This document shows, in pieces, positions 45,131 through 54,206 of a stretch of DNA of 64,000 bases. Location: NCBI RefSeq assembly GCF_000009625.1, contig NC_002682.1, positions 62,001 to 126,000 of the forward strand, in the 5' to 3' direction. The notes under the pieces are model-generated. The model was not told where the DNA came from. It ran no database searches and saw nothing but the letters and a program-made list of their open reading frames with translations. Every line of letters begins with the position of its first letter. Position 1 is the first letter of the stretch. The translations under genes and the position numbers were made by a program. The DNA comes from Mesorhizobium japonicum MAFF 303099 (GTDB lineage Bacteria > Pseudomonadota > Alphaproteobacteria > Rhizobiales > Rhizobiaceae).

Positions 45131-47080
45131 TCAACCCGCCTTGTTCACGCGCATGTACCAGTCGACCAGCCGGCGGACCTGCCGCTGCGTATAGCCGCGC
45201 TCCACCATCCGCTGCACGAATTCGTTGTGCCGCTTCTCCGTGACGCTGTCCTGCTTGGAGCCGAAGCTGATCACCGGCAGAAGGTCCTCGACTTGGCCGA
45301 ACATGCGCTTCTCGATGACCTCGCGAAGCTTTTCATAACTCGTCCAGGACGGGTTGCGGCCATTGTTGCGCGCGCGGGCGCGCAAGGTGAATTTGACCAC
45401 TTCGTTGCGGAAGTCCTTGGGATTGGCGATGCCGGCGGGTTTTTCGACCTGCGACAATTCCTTGTCCAGGACGTCGCGATTGAGGATCTGCCCCGTATCG
45501 GAATCCTTGTAGTCCTGATCCTCGATCCAGGCATCGGCGTAGGCGATGTAGCGGTCAAAAAGGTTTTGACCGTATTCGCCATAGGATTCCAGATACGCTT
45601 TCTGGATCTCGTGACCGATGAACTCGGCATAGCGCGTTGCGAGTTCCGACTTGATGAACTCGAGATAGGCGGCTTCCGTCTCCTTCGGGAATTGCTCGCG
45701 CTTGATCGCCTCCTCGAGGATGTACATCAGATGCACGGGGTCGGCGGCGACCTCCTTGGTGTCGTAGTTGAAGGTCTGCGACAGGATCTTGAAGGCGAAG
45801 CGCGTGCTGACGCCGGTCATGCCTTCGTCGACGCCGGCGGCATCGCGATATTCCTGGACCGACTTCGCCTTCGGGTCGATCTCCTTGAGGTTCTCGCCGT
45901 TATAGGCGCGCATCTTGGTGTAGAGCGGCGAATTTTCGTGCTTGGCAAGGCGGGTCGAGACGGTGAAGCGGCTGAGAATGTCCAGCACTTCGGGCGCGCA
46001 GGGGCTGTTCGCCAGCTCGCTTTCGCGCAGCAGCTTCTCGTAGATTTGCCTTTCTTCGGTGACGCGAAGGCAATAGGGAACCTTGACCACGAGAATGCGG
46101 TCGAGGAAGGCCTCATTGTTCTTGTTGTTCTTGAATTGCTGCCATTCCGATTCGTTGGAATGGGCAACGACGATGCCCTGGTAGGGGAAGGCGCCGAAAT
46201 TCTCGGTGCCGTTGTAGCTGCCTTCCTGGGTCGCCGTCAGCAGCGGGTGCAGCACCTTGATGGGCGCCTTGAACATCTCGACGAATTCGAGCAGGCCCTG
46301 CGTCGTCCGGTTCAGGCCGCCGCTGTAGGAATAGGCATCCGGATCGGACTGGCTGAAGTTCTCCAACTGCCTGATGTCAACCTTGCCGACCAGCGCCGAG
46401 ACGTCCTGATTGTTCTCATCGCCGGGCTCCGTCTTGGCTATGGAAATCTGGCGGAGCCGTGACGGCAACAGCTTGACGACGCTGAATTTGGAGATGTCGC
46501 CGGACAGTTCGTCCAGACGCTTGGCCGCCCAGGGCGAGATCAGTCCGTTCAGGCGGCGGCGAGCTATGCCGTATTTGTCTTCCAGCAGATCGCCCATGCG
46601 GTCGGGATGGAAAAGGCCGAGCGGCGATTCGAAGACCGGGCTGATCTGGTTGCCGACCTTGAGCGTGTAGATCGGGCGCTGCTCCATTAGCTTCTTCAGC
46701 CGTTCGGCGAGCGAGGATTTGCCGCCGCCGACCGGGCCTAGAAGGTAGAGGATCTGCTTGCGCTCCTCGAGGCCTTGCGAGGCGTAGCGGAAATATCCGG
46801 CAATGCGCTCGATCGTGTCTTCCATTCCGTAGAAGTCGGAAAAGGAGGGATACACTTTGACGGTGCGGTTGGAGAAAATGCGGCCGAGCCGCTCGTCCTT
46901 GCTGGTATCAACCAGGTTTGGATCGCCGATTGCCTCGACCATGCGTTCCGGGGCCGAGGCATACATGGACTTGTCCTCGCGGCAGGCTAACAGATATTGC
47001 TGGAGGCTGATCTCTTCCTGGGCCGCGTTGGAATAAATCTCCGAAAACAGATCGAAGACGTCTGATTGATTCTCGCGCAT
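45131..47080 (-). CDS. prkA: PrkA family serine protein kinase / AAA protein
   Basis: The first gene of the stress operon. The 649-residue protein has the PrkA AAA domain at the N-terminal half with Walker A GPVGGGKSSL (about 117) and a Walker B-like GLLEFVEMFKAPI, and the C-terminal PrkA kinase-type domain (from about 385; family regions FKILSQTFNYDTKEVAADPV and LRARARNNGRNPSWTSYEKL). Members phosphorylate proteins on Ser or act as AAA proteases in starvation. Length is normal for the family. Confidence 0.95.
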   Translation of the reverse strand: MRENQSDVFDLFSEIYSNAAQEEISLQQYLLACREDKSMYASAPERMVEAIGDPNLVDTSKDERLGRIFSNRTVKVYPSFSDFYGMEDTIERIAGYFRYASQGLEERKQILYLLGPVGGGKSSLAERLKKLMEQRPIYTLKVGNQISPVFESPLGLFHPDRMGDLLEDKYGIARRRLNGLISPWAAKRLDELSGDISKFSVVKLLPSRLRQISIAKTEPGDENNQDVSALVGKVDIRQLENFSQSDPDAYSYSGGLNRTTQGLLEFVEMFKAPIKVLHPLLTATQEGSYNGTENFGAFPYQGIVVAHSNESEWQQFKNNKNNEAFLDRILVVKVPYCLRVTEERQIYEKLLRESELANSPCAPEVLDILSRFTVSTRLAKHENSPLYTKMRAYNGENLKEIDPKAKSVQEYRDAAGVDEGMTGVSTRFAFKILSQTFNYDTKEVAADPVHLMYILEEAIKREQFPKETEAAYLEFIKSELATRYAEFIGHEIQKAYLESYGEYGQNLFDRYIAYADAWIEDQDYKDSDTGQILNRDVLDKELSQVEKPAGIANPKDFRNEVVKFTLRARARNNGRNPSWTSYEKLREVIEKRMFGQVEDLLPVISFGSKQDSVTEKRHNEFVQRMVERGYTQRQVRRLVDWYMRVNKAG

Positions 47081-47631
47081 GATGCCTTGCCTCGACAGGC
47101 TGCCAATCGGCTCATCCCCCTATTTAACTGCCGGAATGCATTGTGGTTCCCTTCCCGTGAAGGAGCGCGCATGCAATCCGGGATCGACCTCGGGAGACGC
47201 CCGACTCGGTCGAAAAATGCTCCAGCGCGTCCCAGCACCTGTCAGCATGGCGATTTTATGGATCAAAGGCACCGCGGGAGGCGACCTGCTGAGCTTCGAC
47301 TGATTGGTAGGCGCCAATCTCGTTCCCTTGCAAACGCGTGTCGACGGGTGGAAAGACACGTTTGCCGGCCCACAAAGGTTGACCTGTTCCAGGCCCAAGC
47401 GCCCGGGTGGCCAAAAAAGAACGTTAACCCAGTCTCGCAGCTTTAGGAGCCCGCGCGGTCCTTTTCAGCTATTCAAACCCCGTATATTCCACCGGTGATC
47501 GTGTGGAGAGCCGGCTTTGTCGCTAAAACGGCGCCGGCATGCGTCCTCGCAAGGACCGTCCTTCGTTCGCATGTTCCTTATATTAGCAAGAGCGCATACC
47601 TTTGCCGTGCGGCGCCTAGAGCGGAGACCAA
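47081..47631. other. divergent intergenic region upstream of prkA
   Basis: About 550 bases with no supported gene; it must carry the prkA promoter (leftward) and that of the small DUF3606-like gene (rightward). The right half contains A+T-richer DNA around 47560-47600. No clear consensus promoter was identified. Confidence 0.45.
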
Positions 47632-47859
47632 ATGGGCGGCTATAAGGCCTGGCATGATGCTATTCACGACCATCAGGTCGAAAGTTTCGCTTCGGAGAAC
47701 GGTTTGGCTGCGGACCTGGTCTGGGAGTTGATCCTAAAACACGGCAACAGCCGCAAGGCCGTGATCAAAGCTGCGCAGGGTTTAAAACGTGATGCCAGGC
47801 AACACCCCAGCCGAGGCGAGGCCGCCACTGACGATGAGCGTGGGCCGACGAAAGCATAG
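47632..47859 (+). CDS. DUF3606-like small protein
   Basis: A 75-residue protein starting MGGYKAWHDAIHDHQVESFA, then SENGLAADLVWELILKHGNS and RKAVIKAAQGLKRD, matching the three-helix pattern of DUF3606 (short proteins common in rhizobia, function unknown). GGAGACC lies before the ATG. The C-terminus is charged and disordered. Confidence 0.6.
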   Translation: MGGYKAWHDAIHDHQVESFASENGLAADLVWELILKHGNSRKAVIKAAQGLKRDARQHPSRGEAATDDERGPTKA

Positions 47860-47937
47860 TCGGCTAGCCCCGAAAAAAGCCCCAAGTCGGCTAGGCCCGG
47901 CAGCCACCGCGAGCGAGCCCGCTGCCCCCGCGGCTCG

Positions 47938-48320
47938 TTATAGGCAGTTTGTCGCCCTCAGGATGGTGTTCCAACTCTGGCCCTTCCGAAGCATGGCTAT
48001 GATGGTGGCCTCGGGCCGGCCCCTCACGCGCCCCTCGGCCTTCGCCGTTGCGATTCCCTGAGCCTGCCTGCGACGCGGGTCGTCGTAGTCCTTGCGGGCG
48101 ATGGCGGCGAGCATGTCGAGCAACATCCCATTGATCGCATCGAACATCCGCCCGGTGAAGGCGTCCTCGGTCTTCAGCATCATGTGCAAAGTCGGCAAGT
48201 CCAATGCCACGACCTTGACCACTCGGTCCTTGATCTCGCGCTTGAGCTGGTCCCAGTCCTTGTCCGAGAGGCGGCGGGAGGGAAGGTCAGCCTTCTGGCA
48301 ACAGGATTTCCAACCGATGC
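47938..48320 (-). pseudogene. serine recombinase (resolvase family) lacking its N-terminal catalytic part
   Basis: The frame RLSDKDWDQLKREIKDRVVK, KVVALDLPTLHMM, TGRMFDAINGMLLDMLAAIA and RKDYDDPRRRQAQGIATAKA, then GRPEATIIAMLRKG, is the central helix and C-terminal part of a Tn3-type resolvase or invertase. The N-terminal segment with the nucleophilic Ser is absent, and the last helix of the DNA-binding domain appears cut short (ILRATNCL). Probably a remnant of a mobile element. Confidence 0.7.
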
Positions 48321-48694
48321 ACGATCACGGCACGTCCCAGAGGAGTTTGCGCGCGAACATTGCGGATGTGCGTGTCGGTCTGATGGACATCGCGCATCGG
48401 ATAGTGAGAACGCATCCTTCATTCACCGCGACGGAGCTAATCGGCATCGCGTTCGACAGCTTGTTTCGCCAGATCGGTGCCGAGCAGGCACTGGCGACAC
48501 CCGAAGGCCGGCAGGTGCTGGCACCGTTTGCGATAAGATTGGAGCACGATGAGCGGAATGCCTGTCGGCGCGGTCGTCCACTGGAACACGGTCTATTTCG
48601 ACTGGGCGGTCACAGAACTCAAACGAGCGGCAAGTACTTTCGAACGACCGGTCGCCGAGTTCGCTACGCTCATAGAAGAAGACTGCGCGTTTGA
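48317..48694 (+). CDS. hypothetical protein (125 aa)
   Basis: The first two-thirds (LRANIADVRVGLMDIAHRIV, TELIGIAFDSLFRQIGAEQA, LATPEGRQVLAPFAIRLEHD) looks like real helical protein; the last third is Arg-rich and overlaps the next, better-supported ORF by about 145 bases in another frame. A frameshift fusing the true end into a wrong frame is possible. No function recognised. Confidence 0.4.
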   Translation: MHDHGTSQRSLRANIADVRVGLMDIAHRIVRTHPSFTATELIGIAFDSLFRQIGAEQALATPEGRQVLAPFAIRLEHDERNACRRGRPLEHGLFRLGGHRTQTSGKYFRTTGRRVRYAHRRRLRV

Positions 48695-48824
48695 GTTTGT
48701 GCGCTGCCTGGCTCTTGTTGAGGCCGGCTTGGCAGCGCGGGCGGTGAATGCGGTCAATCACTCATGCCCGCGAAAGCTGGTGCCTGCGCGCGTGGGGGAA
48801 CTATCGACGCATATGCACCGTTAA
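48549..48824 (+). CDS. hypothetical protein (91 aa)
   Basis: A GGAG site lies 5 bases upstream of the ATG. The protein MSGMPVGAVVHWNTVYFDWA, VTELKRAASTFERPVAEFAT, LIEEDCAFEFVRCLALVEAG has alternating acidic and hydrophobic helices. No function recognised. It overlaps the preceding ORF; of the two, this one has the better start signal. Confidence 0.45.
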   Translation: MSGMPVGAVVHWNTVYFDWAVTELKRAASTFERPVAEFATLIEEDCAFEFVRCLALVEAGLAARAVNAVNHSCPRKLVPARVGELSTHMHR

Positions 48825-48847
48825 GACGACTGCCAGGGAGAATCGCC

Positions 48848-49255
48848 ATGAATAGCGCGGACCCGACCCTCCGGATTCAGCCTGAAGTGCTCGTTGCAAT
48901 TAACGCCTTCCTCAACCAGGTCCAAAGAGACCTGAAACCAATTGCTCTCTCAGAGGCCCTGGCAGCAATAAGACAGATCTTTCCAGAACTGGAAATCTCC
49001 GACGCCGATCTTGCCGACGCCATCGCGAGTGAAGCTCTATCGGCTGGCGTCGGCATTGAGTTCGACGTGCTTAAGACGCGAAAGGTGCTCGAACGGAGGG
49101 CAATCGAAAGATGGGAGAATGAAGGTGGCGCTAGCGGAAGGAAGAAGAACTCAGATCGGGCTCAAAGCGACGCGGCGCAGCGAGCTAAAGCCGACGACAC
49201 CAATGGCACGAAGCGACGGGCAAACGAATCTAAGGCGCGGCATCGGTTGATCTAA
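48848..49255 (+). CDS. hypothetical protein (135 aa)
   Basis: An AGGGAGA site precedes the ATG. The protein begins MNSADPTLRIQPEVLVAINA and has a helical N-terminal half (FLNQVQRDLKPIALSEALAA, IRQIFPELEISDADLADAIA) and a long, highly charged Ala/Lys/Arg tail that is probably disordered and may bind nucleic acid. No family recognised. Confidence 0.5.
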   Translation: MNSADPTLRIQPEVLVAINAFLNQVQRDLKPIALSEALAAIRQIFPELEISDADLADAIASEALSAGVGIEFDVLKTRKVLERRAIERWENEGGASGRKKNSDRAQSDAAQRAKADDTNGTKRRANESKARHRLI

Positions 49256-49336
49256 CCAGGCCACTGGACCTGACCGGGAGAGATGTTGCCGTAATCGGCG
49301 CCGATCTCGTCCCGCAGCGGCGCCTATCACCGGCGC

Positions 49337-50374
49337 GTGCTCAAGGGAATTGAGGCAAATCAACTTGTTTCCAGGCAAGACAGGTCAATATTCACCCGTC
49401 CTTTTGTGGGCTTTTTTGCAACGAGTCGTACGGGAGGTTTCCTGCTGACCATGTTCATCGCCATGGCGGCGGCGGCCGGTGTGGTTTTCTTGCTTTACAG
49501 GACCGAGCTTGGTCCTAAGCGCGACGCCGCCAGCCGAAGCAGTCTTGTCGCCAACTTCGACATGGGTCCGATCGAATACGCCGATGGCGGTGCGGGCATT
49601 CCGCTCCTATCGATCCACGGCGGAGGCGGCGGCTTTGACCAAGGCCTTGCCCTTGCTGCCGATCTTGTGGGTGAGGGCTTTCGGGTCATCGCGCCGTCAC
49701 GCTTCGGCTATCTGCGCACGCCCGTTCCGCAAGACCCCTCGCCAGCCGCGCAGGCCGATGCGCACGCGGCGTTGCTTTCCAAACTGAATGTTCCCAAAGC
49801 GGTGGTTGTCGGCGTTTCGGCAGGTGCGCGTTCCGCTGTCGAGTTGACACTCCGGCACCCCGACAAGGGAGCCGCTCTCATCCTGATCGTTCCAGCCCTT
49901 TATTCGCCCACCAGTCCGATCTCGATCGAAGTGGGCCGCGGCAACAGGTTCGCGTACTGGGCCGTCAACGCCGGCGGCGATTTCGCTTGGTGGGCGACCG
50001 AGAAGATCGCGCCTTCAGTGCTCGTTCGCTTCCTCGGCGTTCGACCGGCGCTGGTAGCGGCTGCGCCTCAGGCCGAGCGGCACCGCATCATGAACTTCGT
50101 CAGGAGCGTTGAGCCGTTGTCGCTGCGCTTTGTTGGAATCAATATCGATAGCGCCCCCGAGTTACATGAACTGCCGTTGGAAGAAATCACAGCGCCGACA
50201 ATGATCATCTCCGCGCGCGACGACCTGTTTAACACGCTGCCGGCAGCTGAGTTCGCAGCACGCAAGATTCCCGGTGCCAAGCTGGTCATCTACAACACTG
50301 GCGGACATCTTTTGGTTGGACGGGTGCAGGAGGTTCGCGCGGCGGTTCGCACGTTTTGGCTAGCGCGGGGCTGA
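49337..50374 (+). CDS. membrane-anchored alpha/beta hydrolase
   Basis: A 345-residue serine hydrolase. It has an N-terminal membrane segment (FLLTMFIAMAAAAGVVFLLY, about 36-55), then an alpha/beta hydrolase fold with oxyanion motif LSIHGGGGGFDQG, nucleophile elbow VVVGVSAGARSA (Ser), acid in ISARDDLFNT, and catalytic His in YNTGGHLLVG. It is therefore probably an exported, membrane-tethered esterase or lipase of unknown substrate. The start is GTG at 49337 or the later ATG before FIAMAA; neither has a strong ribosome-binding site. Confidence 0.82.
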   Translation: MLKGIEANQLVSRQDRSIFTRPFVGFFATSRTGGFLLTMFIAMAAAAGVVFLLYRTELGPKRDAASRSSLVANFDMGPIEYADGGAGIPLLSIHGGGGGFDQGLALAADLVGEGFRVIAPSRFGYLRTPVPQDPSPAAQADAHAALLSKLNVPKAVVVGVSAGARSAVELTLRHPDKGAALILIVPALYSPTSPISIEVGRGNRFAYWAVNAGGDFAWWATEKIAPSVLVRFLGVRPALVAAAPQAERHRIMNFVRSVEPLSLRFVGINIDSAPELHELPLEEITAPTMIISARDDLFNTLPAAEFAARKIPGAKLVIYNTGGHLLVGRVQEVRAAVRTFWLARG

Positions 50375-50704
50375 TCCCGTCATCCGATAGCCCGAGACAG
50401 TAACACAATATCGAGACACTCTCCTGAGGGCCCTCGCCCCGCCAAAAGCAAAGATCGCACTCCAGCTTCAATATTCGCAACAACGATATCAATGTCGCTG
50501 GTGCTACTCGATATCAGCGGCGGCCCCGCATCATCAACGTGTCGCGGCTTCCCGCCCAATGGCGGGTCGGCCGCCACAGATAGGCGATGACTAGGCCGTG
50601 AACTCATAAATGCGGAATGAACGAGATGGGGTGGACAACGGCCTGTCCGCTACTGGCGATCAGAAGGGACAAGCCGGTCATCGGGTGGATGTCGGGTAAT
50701 AGCC
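50375..50704. other. non-coding interval between convergent genes
   Basis: About 330 bases. A 75-codon open frame on the minus strand (50380-50607) has plausible composition but no start signal or family. Confidence 0.4.
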
Positions 50705-51394
50705 TTAGCCCTTTGTTTTGAAGGCACCGGAAGTTATGGATCGAATCAGAAGGTCAGGCGGGTTTTGGGTTCGCTGGCTGGGGTCAACCAAACGCACTGT
50801 GTAGAAGTCAGCAAGCCAGGGCAGGACCTTTTCGATCGCGCCATCGGTCACTGCCTCACCTGTGATCGTCAGGGTAACCTGTTTGAGTACTACGCCAGGT
50901 CCAAACGTCGCCGATAGGTTGTCAGGATCGACTCTCTTTATCGACTTTGGATTAGAGATATCGTCGAACGTGACAAAATCCGGATACTTGTTTCGGGCCA
51001 CGACACGTGTCCCGCGGAACGTCTCCATTGCGCTGGCGCGGTGGTAGCCATTCGGTCCTACCTCCGGGAACGTGGAGAATGCACGATCCGTGCCGGACGC
51101 GTAGTCCAATATCGCAAATAGATACTTACCAGGTGACACCTCGACAAAAGCCGACTCCCCTTTGACATAGCTTTGGATGCCGCCCGCCGCCGAAATCGGG
51201 ATCCATTTCGGTTCGGTGCTGGCATGAATTACAACAGTACTCCCGCCTGTTTTGGCGCCGGTCGGCGTATCAACCTCCAGAACAAGCTTCTGGTGCCATT
51301 CCCAGCTTCGGAAGCCGAGCAGCCTTCCGCCGAGGAACCAGACAGCAAGAACTGCCAACGCGACAATGGCGATATTTCTGCCGCCGCGTATCAT
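50705..51394 (-). CDS. membrane-anchored periplasmic hypothetical protein, tandem paralogue A
   Basis: A 229-residue protein with an N-terminal signal anchor (NIAIVALAVLAVWFLGGRLL) and a periplasmic body. It is about half identical to the downstream-duplicated paralogue at 51790-52479, with nearly identical blocks such as FRSWEWHQKLVLEVDTPTG, GGSTVVIHAST and FVEVSPGKYLFA. Its ATG overlaps the stop of an upstream lipase-like ORF fragment (ATGA). No family recognised. The arrangement suggests an immunity or chaperone protein for the product of the upstream gene. Confidence 0.7.
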   Translation of the reverse strand: MIRGGRNIAIVALAVLAVWFLGGRLLGFRSWEWHQKLVLEVDTPTGAKTGGSTVVIHASTEPKWIPISAAGGIQSYVKGESAFVEVSPGKYLFAILDYASGTDRAFSTFPEVGPNGYHRASAMETFRGTRVVARNKYPDFVTFDDISNPKSIKRVDPDNLSATFGPGVVLKQVTLTITGEAVTDGAIEKVLPWLADFYTVRLVDPSQRTQNPPDLLIRSITSGAFKTKG

Positions 51395-51747
51395 GGACAG
51401 AACTCTCTCGCCAATTCAGCATTTGGCGCGCCGTGGCTTGGCCTAGTCTCAGGAACGGGGTTTGATGCCACAGCCAGAAACCCCGCGTGTCCGCCCCTGG
51501 CTTGCCGCCTGCCAGACCGCCGGTCGCGAAATCGCAGCGAAATCAGCCTTGTTGGCCGCGATCGACCGGTCTGTTTGACAGAAGCGCTCCCGGCCCTCGG
51601 CGCCGAGAGCCTTGCCGTATCGCTCTGTTGTACCACCGTCGCATCGCCTATCTGCGATCCAACTCCACCGAGACCGGTCATGCCTTCAGCATAGCCACGA
51701 TTGTAGGCATCCATGGAAAGCAATAGGTTAAATAAATCCGGCGTCAT
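51391..51747 (-). pseudogene. N-terminal fragment of a lipase-like protein, frameshifted
   Basis: The product begins MTPDLFNLLLSMDAYNRGYA then GVGSQIGDATVV, a pattern I associate with class-3 lipase-like (DUF2974-type) proteins of Proteobacteria. After about residue 45 the sequence becomes Arg-rich and out of character, then returns to a frame (HAGFLAVASNPVPE) that matches the usual next strand, indicating an insertion or double frameshift. The catalytic part is missing. The stop overlaps the start of paralogue A by 4 bases. Confidence 0.5.
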
Positions 51748-51789
51748 ATCCGGCTAACCTTTCTGCTCAAAATTGGCGATGGATCGATC

Positions 51790-52479
51790 TCACGGTGTCT
51801 TAAATGCCCCGGAGCTCAGAGAATTGGCTGGGCTTTCATACTTTCCCACATAAACAATTCCCTGACTCCCGTCGAATTGCGTTTTGTAGTAATCAGGAAG
51901 CCACGCTAGGATCTTTCCTATCGCCCCGTCTGTTACTGGCTCGTTTGTAATCTCCAAAGTAATACGCTTTAGGAATACGCCAGGACCAAATGAAGCTTCA
52001 AGATTATTAGGATCAACTTTTTCTACAGAGCTCGGATCAGAATTATTCAAAAATGTAAAAAGGTCTGGATATTTTCCGCGCCAAACAGTTCGCGCTTCCC
52101 GTACTCGCTCAATGGCATCCAATTGATCATACGCATTAACCCCCTTTTTTGCCGGAAAGGTAAATGCTGCCCGCTCTGCGGGAGAGTTAGAGTCAACAGT
52201 GGCGAAAAGGTACTTCCCAGGACTAATCTCTACGAAGGACGCTTCACCTTTGACCTCGCTGCGGATGCCGTCCGCAGCCGAAATCGGGACCCATTTCGGA
52301 TCAGTGCTGGCGTGGATTGCAACGGTACTCCCGCCTGTTTTGGTGCCCGTCGGAGTGTCAACCTCCAGAACAAGCTTCTGGTGCCATTCCCAGCTTCGGA
52401 AGCCGAGAAGCCGCCCGCTGTACAACCAGACCGCTAGCAGCGCCATTGCGACAATGACGGTGTTTCTGCCGCCGTGCAT
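51790..52479 (-). CDS. membrane-anchored periplasmic hypothetical protein, tandem paralogue B
   Basis: A 229-residue paralogue of the gene at 50705-51394, same length. Signal anchor NTVIVAMALLAVWLYSGRLL, then FRSWEWHQKLVLEVDTPTG, GGSTVAIHASTDPKWVPISA and FVEISPGKYLFATVD. The C-terminal halves of A and B diverge more, as expected if each recognises a different partner. Start 52479 overlaps the preceding ORF stop (TGATG). The 5' third of the two genes is almost identical at the DNA level, so the duplication is fairly recent. Confidence 0.7.
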   Translation of the reverse strand: MHGGRNTVIVAMALLAVWLYSGRLLGFRSWEWHQKLVLEVDTPTGTKTGGSTVAIHASTDPKWVPISAADGIRSEVKGEASFVEISPGKYLFATVDSNSPAERAAFTFPAKKGVNAYDQLDAIERVREARTVWRGKYPDLFTFLNNSDPSSVEKVDPNNLEASFGPGVFLKRITLEITNEPVTDGAIGKILAWLPDYYKTQFDGSQGIVYVGKYESPANSLSSGAFKTP

Positions 52480-52598
52480 CACTGGTAGAGCCCTCTCGCC
52501 AAAACACAATTAAGCGCGACATGACTTGGCCTAGGATTGGGGCCGGGATTTGAGCAAAAGTCAGAAATCACGCCTATCCGCCATAAACCGCCGGACAT
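52479..52598 (-). pseudogene. short lipase-like gene remnant before paralogue B
   Basis: The frame ending PNPRPSHVALNCVLARGLYQ aligns with the end of the fragment at 51391-51747 (PETRPSHGAPNAELAREFCP), showing that the duplicated unit included the 3' part of the upstream reading frame. Everything upstream was lost, probably with insertion of the IS5-family element at 52709. Confidence 0.4.
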
Positions 52599-52708
52599 GC
52601 CATCAATCTTACCCCCAAAGTGCTGAAAACTGATCAAAGTCGAAAATAGAATTTGAACGACCGCAATGGGTCGTTTCCGACTGGCGGCTTTTATATTGCG
52701 GCGCAATC

Positions 52709-53494
52709 TGATTCAGGCTCCGCATGAGCCGATATGACCTGACCGACTTCGAGTGGCGCGTGATCGAGCCGCTGTTGCCCAACAAGCCGCGAGGAGTGCC
52801 GCGCGTCGATGACCGGCGGGTGCTCAACGGCATCTTCTGGGTGCTGCGATCCGGTGCGCCATGGCGCGACCTGCCAGAGCGATACGGTCCACGCACCACC
52901 TGCTACAACCGCTTTGTCCGATGGCGGAAAGCAGGTGTGTGGGACCGCCTCATGGCTGACATTACCAAAGCTCATGATGGCGAGATTCAGATGATCGACA
53001 GCACCTCCGTCCGGGCCCACCAGCAGGCTGCGACGGCAAAAAAGGGGGTGCTGATAACTGCCTCGGTCGATCGCGCGGCGGGCTCACAACCAAGATTCAT
53101 GTCGTAGTCGACGCGCAGGGGCTCCCGATCCGGCTCGGGCTGACGGCAGGACAGGCGCATGATGGGCAGATCGCCGACATGCTGCTTGACCATCTTGGCC
53201 CCCGCACCATCGTGCTGGCGGACAAGGCCTATGACGCCGATCGCATCCGCGATCTGATCCAGCAGCAAGGCGCCACGCCCAACATTCCCCCGAAGAGCAA
53301 TAGGCGATGGAAGCCCTGCTTCAGTAAGCGGCTCTACCGCAAGCGTAATCTGATCGAGCGCTTCTTCTCCAAGCTGAAGCACTTCCGCCGCGTCGCCACT
53401 CGCTATGACAAGCTCGCCACCAACTTCCTCGCCATGGTCCAGCTCGCCTCAATGCGGCTCTGGCTGCGCGCTTATGAGTCTACGGCCTAATTCG
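52709..53494. mobile_element. IS5-family insertion sequence, apparently intact
   Basis: About 785 bases carrying a single transposase in two frames. The ends look like short imperfect inverted repeats (GATTCAGGC at 52710-52718 against GCCTAATTC at 53485-53493). It differs in sequence from the element at 4.1-4.9 kb. Confidence 0.7.
52724..53490 (+). CDS. IS5-family transposase, made by programmed -1 frameshift
   Basis: The first frame (52724-53107) begins MSRYDLTDFEWRVIEPLLPN and contains the first catalytic Asp in MIDSTSVRAHQQAA. At 53035-53044 the sequence GCA-AAA-AAG-GGG provides the canonical -1 slippery heptamer A-AAA-AAG; slipping there joins the second frame, GADNCLGRSRGGLTTKIHVV, with the second Asp in LADKAYDADRI and the Glu in LYRKRNLIERFFSKLKHFRR. 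The C-terminus ends at 53490. All DDE residues are present, so the element may be active. Confidence 0.82.
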
Positions 53495-53684
53495 CCGCCG
53501 TACTTTCAAGAGGTCGCTCACAGGGAATGGTCCGTTCCGCGCCCGGCTTCGCGCCGGCGCGCCTAATTGCACATGCTTGTTCTACGCGACAGTCATCGGC
53601 TGACCTCAGAGGAACCATGAGAAGAGCAGCGGGTTTGGATTGATGCCGACACGTTCGGCGTATCCATCGTCCAAGGAGGACATA

Positions 53685-54206
53685 ATGAGACCAGCAACCG
53701 CAACTATGGCCGCTACCGTGATGGTGACACTGTTGGCCTCGCCAGCGCTGGCACAGATGAACGGGACACCCACACCAGCTGCACCGGCACAGCAGCAGGG
53801 AGCCGAACAATCTCCGGGAAACGCCCAGACCCAGGGCTCCATGCGCGAAATGATGCGTCAGATGATGCGTGAAATGATGCAGGAAAGAATGCAAGAGGAC
53901 CGCAACACCCAAGCAGAACGGAGCGGCGGCGGCCGATGGCACCGCGACTTCCGAGAGGGTCCGCCTGAAGGGCGCAGCATGAGGGAAGGCCGTCATGTTA
54001 TGGGAGCCAGGATGATGCATGGCGCAGGGATGCGCATGATGTTTGCGATAATGGACGCCAATGGCGATGGCGCGCTGTCGCAGAACGAGGTTCAAGATTT
54101 GGTTGGACGGATATTCAACGCTGTCGACAACAATGGCGATGGCAATATCGACATGGAAGAAATTCAAACTTTCTTCCATGGCGCGTCCGATCAGCCACCC
54201 GAATAA
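53685..54206 (+). CDS. secreted EF-hand protein with a Met-rich segment
   Basis: A 173-residue exported calcium-binding protein. A signal peptide ends at ASPALAQ (about 24). A Pro/Gln-rich linker and a Met-rich helix ([19 protein letters not shown], about 53-71) follow; then two EF-hand loops near the C-terminus, [12 protein letters not shown] and [12 protein letters not shown], both with complete ligand positions. GGAGG lies upstream of the ATG at 53685. The Met cluster recalls copper-binding periplasmic proteins. Function not known. It stands alone downstream of the IS. Confidence 0.75.
   Translation: MRPATATMAATVMVTLLASPALAQMNGTPTPAAPAQQQGAEQSPGNAQTQGSMREMMRQMMREMMQERMQEDRNTQAERSGGGRWHRDFREGPPEGRSMREGRHVMGARMMHGAGMRMMFAIMDANGDGALSQNEVQDLVGRIFNAVDNNGDGNIDMEEIQTFFHGASDQPPE

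Noticed and set aside
44909..46462. A 517-codon open frame on the plus strand
   Set aside because: Antisense to prkA and the start of yeaH, both securely identified.
47868..47915. Direct repeat GTCGGCTAG...GTCGGCTAGG after the DUF3606-like gene
   Set aside because: Two short copies only, no conserved spacing pattern or array; not a CRISPR and not clearly an attachment site.
48549..48620. Similarity of VVHWNTVYFDWAVTELKRA to the C-terminal part of Tn3-family transposases (VLWNT-YLD-A)
   Set aside because: Suggestive next to a resolvase fragment, but the similarity stops after about 20 residues and the following sequence does not fit TnpA.
50380..50607. A 75-codon open frame on the minus strand (MSSRPSHRLSVAADPP...)
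   Set aside because: Amino-acid pattern is plausible, but no ribosome-binding site and no recognisable family; left as unassigned.
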